Assembly (NCBI GenBank): GCA_946811185.2 | Contig: OX328110.1 | Location: 18,282,456-18,346,455, forward strand | Source: Hippopus hippopus | Taxonomy: Eukaryota; Mollusca; Bivalvia; Cardiida; Cardiidae | Reading direction: 5' to 3' | DNA length: 64,000 nt | In this document: one piece after another, positions 28,083 through 41,700 of the stretch | Position numbering within the stretch: the stretch's first letter is position 1 | How the letters are laid out: each line of letters starts with the position of its first letter | Translations under genes and position numbers: made by a program | Notes under the pieces: model-generated | Database searches by the model: none | Told to the model about the DNA's origin: nothing | What the model saw: the letters and a program-made list of their open reading frames with translations, nothing else

Positions 28083-28325
28083 TGTTGGCCCAGAGAGCTC
28101 ACCTGAGTAAATTCATCTAGGATTGATAAAGTTGAACACTCCTGATTCTCGACTTAAATGAGTGTAAGTGACCTACTTTTTGACATTCTAACATTTGACC
28201 TAGTGATCTAGTTTTCGACCTTATATGACCCAATTTTGAACTTGTAAAGGATATCATCAAGACAAATATTTAGAGTTTCACGAGTTTTGAAGTGAAAAGG
28301 TGGCCTCTAGTAGAAGTATGCATTT
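28083..28325. mobile_element. Helentron-like fragment
   Basis: GGCCCAGAGAGCTCACCTGAG start, then GACCTAGTGATCTAGTTTTC and GGTGGCCTCTAG, one unit of the array type at 6371-8168. Confidence 0.55.
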
Positions 28326-28633
28326 GATTATAATTCATGTATGACGTAATTTTCACATTGTCCTGGTAGTAAGTCTACATGCACCTTTAATTTGAAGGGT
28401 TCAGTAAATTGAAACACCAGTAATATGTATTTATAAAAAGGAGAAAGAAGTATGTTGATGTAAAGGTATGATAAATATCATGAAAACATGATGATCAGAA
28501 TAAAACAAATTGAAGATTATAGTCATAGGACACGTAACAGGTACAATGAGAAGTTTCAACGATAATCAGTATGTAACAAGAGGACGTAAGATGCTGATTG
28601 TTATGGAAAAATAATAAAATTTAATATACGTTA

Positions 28634-28850
28634 TTAACCCTTATCCTACCAGTTGCGACCATGGATAATTTTTGCGGAGAGTGTACAGCAAGATCAGCCT
28701 GCACATACATGCAGTCTGATCTTGCTCTAAACCCTCCGCTGCTATATCGGTAGTTTGGGTCATATAAGCCAAGCCCAGTGTCCGTACATTTAGCGAACTA
28801 TTTTTGTGTAATTGTCAACAATTTTTATTTGACAGTATAAGGGTTGAAAG
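28634..28850. mobile_element. MITE-B copy
   Basis: TTAACCCTTATCCTACCAGT to TTGACAGTATAAGGGTTGA; central palindrome CAAGATCAGCCTGCACATAC. Confidence 0.75.
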
Positions 28851-28988
28851 GATATATAGATATCATTGAAAAAACGATTTCCTCTGGTAATAAAAACATG
28901 ATATTTGGTAAAGGTTCGATGTAATATGAATAAGGAAACAAGAACATTGCATGCGAGTGCCAACACTCAACTGCAGGTGCTAAGTTAA

Positions 28989-29296
28989 ACTAGAGCTGTT
29001 ACTGAATGTGACTTAATACCCCCGCCAGCCCTTTGACAGAAAAAAGTGTCAAGTTCAAGGGGAGATAATTCCTCAACTAGGAGGAGTTGACACTTGAAAA
29101 TTGCGTCTTGCAAATTTTCAATGTATGATCAATATATGTGCAAAGTTGCAATACAATTGAAGGAGAACTGTAGGAGGAGTTTGCGACACAAAATTACTAG
29201 TATTTTGTACACAGACGGACACACGGACGGACACAAGGACGGACAGACTGATTCTAGTATACCCCCAAAAACATTTGTTTTGCGGGGGTATAAAAA
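28989..29296. mobile_element. Helentron-like element, short form
   Basis: Left CTAGAGCTGTTACTGAATGT...ATACCCCCGCC; right GCGGGGGTATAAAA, preceded by GACGGACACA repeats. A second, shorter copy is at 37766-37920. Confidence 0.65.
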
Positions 29297-29545
29297 GCGG
29301 AATAACTGTGTCAAAAAATTTCATGGTTACCCGCCCCTTCTGTATTGGTTGGTTGATAGTTATCAATGAATCCATATTTGTGATAAATATCTTCAGTAAT
29401 AAAAGAGAATGATAAAGTAGAACATTGACGTTTTTGATAATGTCAAAGTTTTTGCATGAAGCAAACGCTGAAACAGATGACGATGACGCTGGGGTTACAA
29501 CAAGTTGATGTTTTCTTTGAAAAACACCCAAGCTAACAAGGTGGC
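29297..29545. mobile_element. Decayed repeat unit, also at 35095-35330
   Basis: AACTGTGTCAAAAAATTTCATGG, TTGATAGTTATCAA and GACGATGACGCTGGGG match the block at 35095-35330 by eye. Confidence 0.45.
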
Positions 29546-29653
29546 AAAAGAAGGAATTACTCATCACAAGCCATTTTACTTTTTGCCAGAATCTTTTCAA
29601 AAGTGAGTGGTCTTTTGCATACTAAACAACTTTTGCAGGATGTATGGGGTGAT

Positions 29654-29730
29654 CTACTCTTGTAACCTGATGTAAATTTCATCAAATGATTTCCTCTGTT
29701 TAGCCTTTACTTTCCTCCTCTTCAACAAAT
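29654..29730 (-). CDS. REC8: REC8 last exon with stop codon
   Basis: Acceptor TTCAG; encodes NLLKRRKVKAKQRKSFDEIY then IRLQE and TAG (29654-29656). It completes the winged helix. The end is consistent with the C-terminal DIxI pattern of kleisins. No canonical AATAAA was found in the first 300 bases downstream. Confidence 0.85.
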
Positions 29731-32700
29731 CTGAAAAAATTGAGAAACTCTTGTTAACAGAGTAATCACACTGTATGCCACAATAGATGTATTTTACATA
29801 GAGTGTAGAAAAAGACTGATCTCAACATTTGTTCAGTCTGCTCTTATTCTTTACTCTCCTTTTCTCTATTGATAATGTGGTTCCTTAACTCTTTACCACA
29901 CGAGAAAATTTTAGACTGGTCCAAATTGAAAGCATTTGCAGACGACAAAATAAAGGTGACTGAAAAATTAAAATTTGGTTTGGGAAGAGTAGGAAACACT
30001 GTGGGAAAAGGAGAAAATGCTGGTTACCAGCATTTTCTCCTTTTCCCACAATGTTTTCCAAAGGCTTCTTTCTCAGGGGCGTCAAAAGTAGGGATTGTGT
30101 GGTAATGGGTTAACCTTTTACCATACAACAAAATTTCAGACTTGTCCAATTTCATAGCATTTTCCCACAAAATAAATGTGAGTAAAAAATTATATAACAG
30201 CATGAAAATTAAATGATAAAATTTGCACACTACGAAATAAATGCGAGTCAAAAATTAAAATTTGCAGTTGGAAGGAGGGCCTGAAATTGCTCTACTGGCA
30301 GTGATTTTGCTTTTTTGCTAGCATTCGTTATGAATTCATGATGCAAAAAGAAAAAACACAAAAAACACAAAAAAAAAGAGGGGGAATGTTCTTACAACCA
30401 GGCTTGAATCCACTAAGACAGCATAAGTAGGCATGGTGAATTGAGCAAACAGTGAAAAAAAATGAAGTGCAATTTCTGAAAAATAGTTGTTTGGAATCCA
30501 GCCAAATTTGATAGGGTTTCGGTACACCTTGTATTAAACAATCCCAGCAAATTTCAAAGAAATGAGACAAATAGTGTGGACTTTGTTGAGTAAACAATAC
30601 TAAGTTATCAAAGGGCTGCTTTTCCTTAAAGGTTACTAGATTTTCTTCACTTTTAATAGAGTTCAATCCCTTGATAAACCAAACAATCTTTGAAAGTTTC
30701 AAAAGAATTGGATCAAAACTGAAGACTTCATTGCCTAAACAAGATATGGAAATTTTCAACTTCAAATGGCTACATTTCCCATACTGTTCGTTGGATTTTT
30801 TTTCAAAATCAATAGGGTTCAAGCTATTGATGAGATAAACAAACTGTGCAAGTTTCACGAAAATCTGACCACAAATGGAGACTCTATCATGTAAACAATA
30901 AATGGAAATTTCTAACTTGAAATTGCTACCTTTCTCATACTGTTTGTTGGATTTTTTTCAAAATCAATAGGGTTGAAGCTATTGATAAGATAAACGAACT
31001 GTGGAAGTTTCATGAAAATCTGACCTGGAATGCAGACTCTGTCGCGTAAACAAGAAATGGAAATGTTCAACTTCAAATGGCTACTTTTCCCATACTGTTT
31101 GTGGGATTTTTTTTCAAAATCAATAGGGTTGAAGCTATTGACGAGATAAACAAACTGTGCAAGTTTCATGAAAATCTGACGACAAATGCAGACTTTATCG
31201 CGTAAACAAGAAAAAGACTAACAGACGGACAGACAGACGGGCGGACAGACGGATGGACGGAAACCATACCATCCCATAAGCTCTGCTGGCTTTCAGCCAG
31301 TAGAGCTAAAAATTAAATTTGACATGAAGCCCCTTTTTCCATGACACAGCAATAAATTCCAAAACCCTGACAATATGCGCTAGGTCACATGATCTGTGAA
31401 AATTTCATCCAAATCCGTTGAGATATATCCAGTAATTAAAGAGATATTGGTGAAAAATGAAATATAACATGAAGACCCCCTTTTCCATGATTCAGCTATA
31501 AATTGCAAAACCTTGACAATATGCTCTAGGTCACATGATGAGAAACATTCTGTGAAAATTTTATCCAAATCCGTCAAGAAATGTGGGAGGAGTTGCATTT
31601 ACAAGAAAAGGGATGGACGGACGGACGTATGTACGGACGGACAGACAGAGGTGACGCCAATATACGTCGCCTTAGGTGGCGTATAAAAAAGGAGAAAATG
31701 CTGATTACCAGTATTTTCTCTTTTTCCCACAATGTTTTCAAAAGCCTTCTCCCTCAGGGTTGTAAAAACCTTGGATTGTAAGAAAAGATATACTTAATAA
31801 TGCCATAAAGGACCATGCTGCCATCTTCCTGTCTGTATCAGGTGGGGGACAAACTGTACTAAATGTTGTTGTGTTGCTGTCTTGACTGTGTATAGTTTCT
31901 GTAATTTTTCTGGAAAATGAAAACATGATTTTATACATGAAATAAAAAAAACCAAGATGGCCATATTGCTTACTGGAGAACATAAAAGCCAAAATGATTA
32001 ATTAAAAGATTTTGTCATCTAGTCAACCCTTTACTAAATGACAAAGTCTGAGACTTGCCTACATTGAAAACATACGATTTACATATGACAAAATCAATTT
32101 GACTAAACAGTTACAATTTCTGTTTGGAAAGAATAGAAAACATGGTCGGAAAAGGAGAAAATGCTGGTTACCAGCATTTTGTCCTTTTCCCACAATGTTT
32201 TCAAAAGCTTTCTTGCTCAGGGCCGTTAAAATTTGGGATTGTGTGGTAAAGGGTTAAAGGTAAAAAGAACCATGGACACTTAATCTAGATCTAGCAATTG
32301 TTTGAGCCTGTCACACTTAATACCGTAAATACTCAACTATAAGACACATTTTTTTCCCTAGAATTTTGAGCTTGAAGTAGGGGGAGCGTCTTATAAGCAC
32401 ATAATCAAAGGACTTTGTGAAATTCCATCTGGAGAACTTACTTACCTGCCTATCAACATGAAGAGATACAACCACCTCTCAAACGAGTCACGCTGATGTA
32501 AAGCTGTAAGTGACTCAGCAGTAGTTGTTATCACCCTTTGTGTGAAGAAGTAAAACTTTAGAACACACAGTTTTCGTGTTTTACTAGTTAGTTTAGCTTA
32601 AAATTTATTCCAGACTGATCGGTTATTCCTCTTATTGTAGTTTCAGTCAGTTATATACCGCCCATGAGTTGACTGTAGTTCATATAAAAGTATGGTCTAT

Positions 32701-35700
32701 TGATTGACCCTTTCGACACTTATGAAATTCAAAGATGAATCAACACTTTTTTAAAAATCAAATCTAAATCTAAATAGAAATTTTGTAGTGTTTATCAGTT
32801 GATTATGGAGGTAAGGAGGTAAAGGGTTGTGATTGCAGTCCGTGTTTTACAACACAGTAAACACCTGTTTTTTTTCAGAGATTTACAGCTAGATGTCAAA
32901 CTTGTACAGCTTGAAATGCCCAGGCCACCGATCGATAAATTAGTGCAGATTACACCAGACTTTAGTTAACTCTTTACCAAATGACAAAATTTTAGACTGG
33001 TCCAAATTGAAAGCATTTGCAGACGACAAAATTAATGTGATTCAAAAATTAAAACTTGTTTTTGGAGGGTAGAAAACATTGTAGGAAAAGGGGAAAATGC
33101 TGGTTACTAGCATTTGCTCCTTTTCCCACAATGTTTTCAAAAGGCTTCTTTCTCACAGTCATGAAAACCCGGGATTGTTTGGTAAAGAGTTAACACAGCT
33201 TTAAGTTACAAAGAGGATTCCCGATAATGTAATTTAGATCTAAATTAGCAAGCATTAGTTCTCTATTGTGGTAACTCAATATTTATGACCAAAAAGTGTC
33301 CTCGCCATATAAATATTTAACCCTTTACCTAATAATTTGTGGTATTAACAACCTCAAAGAAAGACTTTTAAAGACATTGCTAAAAAAGGCGAAAATGAAG
33401 GTGAAACAAATTTCAATATTTGAGTCCGGTAGTTTTTTAATTTTCAAATCTTTTGAATGTGAACAAGTCCAAAATGTTTTCGTTCGGTACAGAGTTAAAT
33501 TGCATTGTACTGAGCGTAAGATACTTGAGTACTTAAGTCCTTTAACTCTTCCTGTTGGCGAGGTAAACTTTGTATACCCATTGATAACTAACAGTATGAG
33601 CAAACCGTTGAAGGCCTGATTTACCTGATAGGATTATTTTAACAAAAAATGTGAGTGGTTTGGTCTATGCCTTACACTTTTTCAAGTTGCTTTTTTCCAT
33701 TTTAAAAAGAATTAGACTTGAATCAACGTATGATCAGCAAAGATACAGGAGATTCATGTTTGGAATGATGCAACTTTGATACCGGGCAATAGATAGTAAT
33801 ATCTTCGTGGCATATTTCCAGCTGAATAATCACAATTTTAGCATTCTTATGGTCAGTGTGAAGTCTACCTGCATCTTAAAGGTGATCATCAATGAAATCC
33901 CTGATTTGGAATCACAAAGTTGGGGGAGCGTCTTATAAGCGAAGGCGTCTTATAGTCAAGCATATACGGTACTCATCTTTGCAGTGATTTTTCACCTCTC
34001 ACTTCTGATGCATGTGAGAAAAGTAGTCAGTGGCTTGGAAAGAACATCGTTTCAGTATTGGTGGGAGGAAGCTAAGAAACATAAGTGTAGGTCCATTGAC
34101 CACCACGACTTAGAAAAATAGTTATATCAGTGCTGGTGTGAGAAAGCTAAGAAACACATGCATAGATGCACAGATCTAAGCTGTTAAAATGACATTAAAT
34201 GTAAAAACAAACAAAACATACTTACTCAAGGAATAAGTCTTCATGTTCTAGAAGATCTGCAGGAGTAATATGGAGCAATGATCGGTCACTGATAATAGAC
34301 TCCTCCGGTAAATCATACAATACTGTTGATGCTGACGGAGTATGACTGGCTGCAACACTTTCTGCTTGAACTTCATCTAAATCAGGTTCTGATAGTCTAG
34401 GCTTCCTGGAAATGAAACACCAGAGATGGACACTGAGATTGCCTAGCTATCCAGAGAACAGCAACATTTTAGAAGGTACATCTGGGTCCGTATTCATCAA
34501 CCATTCTTAAGAACATTCTTAGTTTTATTCTGAACAGTTTTCTAAATTTGAAAGTAATACACCTTCTGATTGGCTAAACCAAATGGTTTAGCCAATCAGA
34601 AGGTGTGTTACTTTCAAAATCCATAATTACACTAAGAAAAGTCTTAAGAATGGTTGGTGAATTAATACTGCCATCTGGGATTTACAATTTGAAAGAGTGA
34701 TGTGTCCCAAATTTTGCCGATAAATTGCTGCGGGACCCAAAGTTATCAACTCTTCACCAAATGACAAAATTTTGGACTGGTCCAATTTGAAAGCAGTTGC
34801 AAGTGACAAATCAAAGGTGGCCCAAACAACGAAATTTGTTCTGATATGGCAGAAAACATTGTGGGAAAAGGAGGAAATGCTGGTTACCAGCATTTTCTCC
34901 TTTTCCCACATTGTTTTCAAAAGCCTTCATTCACAGGATTGTTAAATGTTGGGATTGTGTGGTTAAGGGTTAAACAACCTTGAACATCCAGGCAGAGAAT
35001 TCATTAATTAATTTCTTAGAAGATCTATGACAATATATCTGAATATAATAAGATATTTTACAAAATACATATATCAAAGTTTTTGAAAATTGTAAGTCAA
35101 AAAAGGGGCATAACTGTGTCAAGAATATTTTTATGTTTACCTGTATGGGTTCCCCTATTGATAGTTAACAACATGTCCAAGTTTTAAGAATAAATCTTCA
35201 GTAGTAAGAAAGATATTACAAAATTTCAAAGTTTTTGTACGTCAACACAGACGACCAGACAGACAATGACGCCAGGGCCTCGACAATACCCAAACATTTT
35301 CTTTGAAAATAGCTCTGCTTAAAATGACAGAATGCAAAAATTCAAAGGGAGATAAGTCTGATGTATAACCCTTAACCACACTTCAAACAACCTTGAGGAA
35401 GAAGGCTTTTGAAAACATTTTAGGAAAAGGAGAATATGCAAGTTACCACCATTTTCTCCATTTCCCACAATGTTTTCTTCGATATCAGAGAACTTAAGCT
35501 CATTTGCATGTCTGAAAGTTAGTGCTTTCAACATTAATGCTTGTAGTTTGGGAAAGGGTTAAATGAAACATCCAGAAATAAGGTACTGCATGTTCTTGTT
35601 TCATAGTTTTACAAGGACAGGAAAACTGCAGGAATTTACAACACAAAAACAGATTAGCGGGCAGACTGACCAATAGATGGATAGGATTCATGTTTATATG

Positions 35701-38700
35701 AAAAAAAAACTAGACATGTGTCACCAAGATGGATGCCTCCGCACTGCAACCTTGACCTTTGAGCTGGCGACACAATTGTTGTATGTGCCACATATTGTTT
35801 ATGCTGGTAACCAGAATTTTTCCTTTTCCCACAATGTTTTCTACCCTTCCAAAGGCCATATTCAGTTTTTGAGCCATTTTTAATTTGTCATCTGCAATAT
35901 TTTCAACTTGGAACAGTCTAAAATTCTGATGTTTGATATAAGGCTAAAATTTTTCAGCCAATCTGAATCAGGTAATTAGTTTAGGAATTTAGAACTACAA
36001 TTAATGGTTAGTGAAAACATCCAATGAACATACTTTTTAGATGATGATTTATCTGCTCTTGACTTTCTGCTGTCATCCAATACCAATGTCTCATCTAGAT
36101 TCAGGGAACCAGCCAGTCTTGATGTTGAAGCATCCCTTAGATGTTCTACGGAAGGTCTACTAATTTGAGAACCATGCTAAAATAATAATTTAATCCTTTA
36201 ACCAAACAACAAAATTTAAGTCTTGTCCAAATTGAAAGTTTATGCAGATGATACATGTAAATTAAGGTTTATGCAAATGATGCGATTTGCCTTTGGAATG
36301 GTAGAAAACATTGGAGGAAAAGGACAAGATGCTGGTTACCATCATTATCTCCTTTTCCAACAATGCTTTGAAAAGCTTTCTTCCTCAGGGTTGTTAAAAC
36401 TTGGGATTAATTGGTAAAGGGTTAATCTCCTTTGGTTACCAAAGAGTCCTGTCTTTATATGACCATGAGAAAGACGTCTTTTTAAAGTTTGTGGGAAAAG
36501 GAGAAAAAGCTGGTAACAAGCATTATTTTTTTATATTCTTTTCCCACAATGTTTTTCCTTTAACCCTTTACCACACAACCCTGAGTTTTAACGGCCCAGT
36601 GCAAGAAGCCTTTTGAAAGCATTGTGGTTACCAGCATTTTCTCCTTTTCCCACAATGTTTTCTACCACATTTAAGGAAGAAATCATCATTTGAGCTACAT
36701 TTATATTGTCGTCTGCAAATGCTTTCGATTTGGTCTAGTTCAAAATTTTGTCGTTCTGTAAAGAGTTAAAAGATAAATACATGTACCCTCATATGAGCCA
36801 TATTCTGTAATTAATCATATGTAAATCTTCCATATTTGGACAATTCTAAAATTCTGTCATGCTATAAAAAGTTTCTCTGGCACTGCACACATGGACCTTG
36901 CTTGATTTTTACCACATTCTTTTTTTTGCTATTGTATGAAATTAAATAAACCAATTTGTTTATTATAGATATCTTCTAGTTACACATACTTGCATATGGA
37001 GAAATACAATAAACTTTTGAAAAAAGAAAACACACACCGCAAGCTGGCGCTACAGATATACCATTCAGTTGCAATTTTCAGTGAAAATTCTAAGTCAGAA
37101 AAGGGTCATAATGTTTCCAAAAACCATCTTCCCAGGGTTTTAAAAAAAGGATCTTTTGGTATAGGAATAACTATTATAAGTTGAAGTAAAGGACTTAAAA
37201 AAAGAATCACAGAAAAACAAATAAAAATAAAACATGCCAGATCTGACGCTGAACCAGTCTTTCTGAGACGCTCAACAGATTCTTCAAGAGTGCGCTTCCT
37301 GCTTCTTCTCTTTCCAACTGAAGGAAAATTAAATGTCAAAGTTATGCATAAGTATCCTAAGCAGTTATTTAAAAATGCAACTTTGTACCCTTGTGTAGTT
37401 GAAATATTTTGAATACTTTGTAGAAGGCAAAGTCTCCCTTTTCCTGCCTATTTGCTTCTGTATCTTGACTCTTTACAAAACAACAAAATTTGAGACCTGT
37501 CCATACTGAAAGATTTTGCAGGCTCAAATGATTGAATTTATCTATGATGGGTAGAAATCATTGTGGGAAATGTAGAAAATGCTGGTCACCAGCATTTTCT
37601 ACTTTTCCCACAACATTTTCAAAAGCTTTTCTCCTCAGTGTCATTAAAACTTGAGATTGTTAACTTATACTTTTTCCAAACATGCCCCTGGGGCAATTTA
37701 CAGAGGTAGAATGACAGAATTTTCAGAAGTTTCCAGGGACAATGGTAACATTATGGTGTGATAAACTAGAGCTGTCACTGAATGTGACTTAATACCCCCG
37801 CCAGCGCTTTGACAGAAACAGGCAATTATTTGTACACAGACGGACACACAGACGGACAAACAGACAGACAGGCTGATTCCAGTATACCCCCGAAAACATT
37901 CGTTTTGCAGAGGTATAAATATTAAACGATCAACTGGTGAAAAAATTGTTTAGGGTTGGGTGTAACAATTAGACATGGTCGGGTTACCAGAACCAGATAT
38001 ACATTTTGTTTTTTCCTTATTAGTAACAATTCTGACCTTGAGTTGGAGTTACCAGTGGGATGGGAGATGTGGCTCTAAGTTCTGGTTCCAGCACTTGTAG
38101 AGACGTTTGAAGCTGGGCATCGACCATGGTGACATTTGTATCTAGCTGTACCATGTCTAAGTCCATGAAACTTTGATCTCCTGGCAACAGCTGCTCTCTC
38201 ATGGTGCTTTCATCCCTTCCAATATCTCTCGCTTCCTCTGATGGTGAGGATTCAGAGGGACTTTCTATGGATGGGAGCTGGTCTTCAGGGATTCCGGATC
38301 TAAATTTAGCAGTTCCTGCCCATAGACCTGTTAACACCTCTGGTCGATGCCCTAAAAAGAAAAACATAAATATAAACAAGAGCGGCAAATTGTCGCAAGA
38401 TACGCCCGTCCCACCGCCAGTTGTCGAGAGGGAATAATAATCGTAAAGGGCAGGTAGAGGAAAACAGTTGTGCAGTAGAAATCATGTAAGTGATTGAAAT
38501 AGGCATTAATATCTCCTCTAATGTTAAGGAAACATGCATATAAAGTTTCAGGTCATTCCATCATGAAAAGACAAAGTTATATTGTAGAGAAGCATGAAAA
38601 GCTGTAAAAAAAAATAATGAATAGGGAATAATTCCAAAAGGGCATTAGGTAAGGTTACAGCTCCAGTGCATTGCACTTTTCGTAACTGCAACAAACATGT

Positions 38701-41700
38701 TTACCAAGTCTCAAGTCAATTTGACTTGAGGTGACAAAGTTCCCTTCCAGACAGACAAGAAATACTGTAAAAATGAAGATCAAAGTGGAATTACTCAAAA
38801 TCCGCGCTAGGTAGAGTTATTGTTCTTGTGCACTGTACTCCGTAATATTGCAACAAACATGCATACCAAGTCTGAAGTCGTTCTGACTTGAGATGACAAA
38901 GTCATATTCCGGACAAGCACTAATTGCTGTAAAAATGACGATCAAAGGGAAATAACTCAAAGACAGCACGAGGTAGAGTTACAATTCTTGCGCACTGCAC
39001 TTCCAAATATTGCAACAAATAAGCATACAATATTTCAAGTCATTCCTACTTAAGATGACAAAGTTATGCTCTGGACAAGCAAGAAATGCTATAAAAATGA
39101 AGATCTAAGGGGGAATAACTCAAAATTCATGCTAGGAAGAGTTATGGTTCTTGTGCACTGCACTCCGTAATTTTTCAACAATCATGCATACCAAATTTGA
39201 AGATGTTCATACTAAAAATGACAAAGTTAAATTCCGGACAAGCAGAAAATGCTGTAAAAATGACGATCAAAGGGAAATAACTCAAAGACAGCACGAGGTA
39301 GAGTTATGGTTCTTGTGCACTGCACTCCGTATCATTGCAACAAACAGAAATGCCAAGTTTCAAGTCAATCAGACTGGAGATGACAAAGTTATGCTCCGGA
39401 CAAGCAGAAAATGCTGTAAAAATGACGATCAAAGGGAAATAACTCAGACAGCACGAGGTAGAGTTATGGTTCTTTCGCACTGCACTTCGTATTATTGCAA
39501 CAAACACAATTGCCAAGTTTCAAGTCAGTCGGACTGGAGATGACAAAGTTATGCTCCGGACAAAGAACTGGATGCCGCCCGCCTGTACGCCATGGGTGAT
39601 CACATAATACGTCCTGTCTTTGATGGGCGTATAAAAATGCTTGTTTGTTTGAATAGTATTTAATCCTTTAACACAAAATCCCGAGTTCTGACGACCCTGG
39701 AGAGTAAGGCTTTTGAAAACATAATGGGAAAAGAAGGAAATGCTGATAACCAGCATTTTATCTTTATCGTGCAAGGTTTTCTACCCCCTCAAACACATAT
39801 TTCATCATTCGAGCTATATTTGATTTGTCGTCTGCAAACACTTTCAAAAATGGATTGAGAACAAACTTTTGTTGTTGGTTCATTGGATATGCTGATATAT
39901 TGGTTAAATCTTGGTCAACCAATAATTATGTGAAATAAATTCAAGAGATTAAGTGATGGAATGAAGAACTATGACAATCATATAAAATTAGTATACATTA
40001 CTACTTCTCTAGGTTAAGAAATTGACCAAAATAATCTAGAAATGATATCAGCAGGTCTTGAACTAGAGGTCAAAATTTTAGACTTATCCGTCTTGAAAGC
40101 ATTTGCAGACAACAAATTAATTTGGCCAAAAGAACTGAATTTATATTTGAAAACAAAATGATGGTTACCAGCATTTTCTCACAATGTTTTCATATGCCTT
40201 CAGGATCCATAAATGATGGGACTGTTTAGTGAAGGTTTAATAAGTAAACTGAAATGAGAGAAAAACATGGTTTAACCTTGACACTTTATCACACAATCAT
40301 GAGTTTTAATGACCACATGGAAAAAAGCTCTTGAAAACACTACTGGAAAAGGAGAAAATGCTGTAAACCAGCATTTTCTCCGTTTCCCATAATGTTTTCT
40401 ACCCTATGAAAGACAAGTTAAATCATTTGAGTAGCATTTGATTTGTCGTCTGCAGATGCTTTCAATTTGGTGAAGTCCAAAGTTTTGTCATTTGGTAAAG
40501 AGTTAAAGCTTTCGCAGACAGTTTAGATCAAGATCAGTCTACTCTTGTATGTAAACTATTCATTGATTAGAGCATTATTCTGGTAAATACAGCCCTGAAA
40601 TTGCAATATCTGCATTTTTTTAATCAGTCATATATAAAATCAAAACCTTTTCTGGATGGACGATTGAATAAAGCCACAGGTCCTTCTGCTCTAGGGTCAT
40701 TTAGTTCCTGAAATCAAAATACAAACGAGCCATACTCTGGCAAAAAGAGAGTTTAACCCTTTACCACACGGCCAAATTTAAGACCTATCCAAATTGAAAG
40801 CATTTGCAGACGGCAAGTTCATAGTGGCTCAAATGTCGCAACTTTTCTTTGATAGGGTAGAAAACCTTGTAGGAAAAGGAGAAAATGCTGGTTACCAGCA
40901 TTTTCTCCTTTTCCCACAATGTTTTCAAAAGGCCTCTTCTTCAGGGTCGTTAAAAGGCGTCATTGTGTGGTAAAGGGTTAATGCACCTCCGTGATGCATC
41001 ATACTAAGTAAGTCATCACAAAATTATGGATCCATAAAATCCATATTGTCGAACAAGACTTAATCCAGCGGTAGAATGGTTTATGGACATGCAGCAAAAT
41101 TAACCAAAAGCAAAGGATTTCGACCCAGGTCAGCCTGTGCAGGCTGACCTGGGTCGATATTTTTTATTGATGAATTAAACCCTCCTTTTCATATGGTATA
41201 GCTGAAATGGTGGATGAAGATCAACCTTTTGAATTGAAACTGAAACAACAGAGTTATTGCAGGCTGACAAATACCGCAGATACATACAGACTGTGAGAAA
41301 GGAATTTTTTTGAAAACACTGAGAGACAATTAGAAAATGTGGGTAACCAGTATTTTCTTCTTTACCCACATTTTCATTCCTTTCAGAGACAATTCCCCAT
41401 CATGTGAACCACATTTACCCCTTGTCACATGGTTTCACAAATCTGGGGTAGAAGGCTTTTGAAAACATCAAGGGAAAAGGAGGAAATGCTGGTCACCAGC
41501 ATTTCCTACTTTACCAATGCTGTTTTTGACCCAACCGAAGACAAAGTTTTGTCATTTGAACTTCATTTTATTCGTTGCCTACAATGGTTCCAATTTGAAC
41601 TGGTCTAACACTTTGTGGTGTGATAAAGAGTTTATTTGTCAACTGTAAATGCTGTCAATATAAATAAATGGAAAATGACGTTGTTTGGAAGAGAGTTGAT

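Larger units (their letters stand above)
22341..29653. other. Intergenic region, repeats only
   Basis: The 7.3 kb between the ZC3H13 start and the REC8 stop contain SINEs, MITE-A and MITE-B copies, Helentron-like elements and tandem repeats (listed separately). No open frame here has exon-like splice signals or a recognisable domain. Confidence 0.6.
30110..31797. mobile_element. MITE-A interrupted by Helentron-like elements
   Basis: The left half runs 30110 to about 30275 (TTAACCTTTTACCATACAAC...). The right half runs 31685-31797 (AAGGAGAAAATGCTGATTAC...TTGGATTGTAAG). The 1.4 kb between them is two Helentron-like elements. The last TTAA coincides with the end of a REC8 exon. Confidence 0.6.
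32321..33971. mobile_element. TA-flanked TIR element, 1.65 kb
   Basis: Left TACCGTAAATACTCAACTAT-AAGAC; right is its complement (GTCTTATAGTC...CATATACGGTA). A subterminal GGGGGAGCGTCTTATAAGC block occurs at both ends. Two MITE-A copies are nested inside. No transposase frame seen; TA flanks would fit a Tc1/mariner-type or similar transposase (inference). Confidence 0.7.

Noticed and set aside
29118..29600. 160-codon minus-strand open frame just downstream of REC8
   Set aside because: Covers GACGGACA repeats of a Helentron-like element; the REC8 stop at 29654 already ends the gene.
30328..30858. 176-codon minus-strand open frame
   Set aside because: Lies in the Helentron-like tandem array; the same peptide motifs (FNPIDFEKK) recur at 30912-31169, so it is repeat-derived.
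39151..39543. 130-codon plus-strand open frame with internal repeats
   Set aside because: Periodic peptide (RKCCKNDDQREITQ twice) generated by the ~162-bp tandem units.
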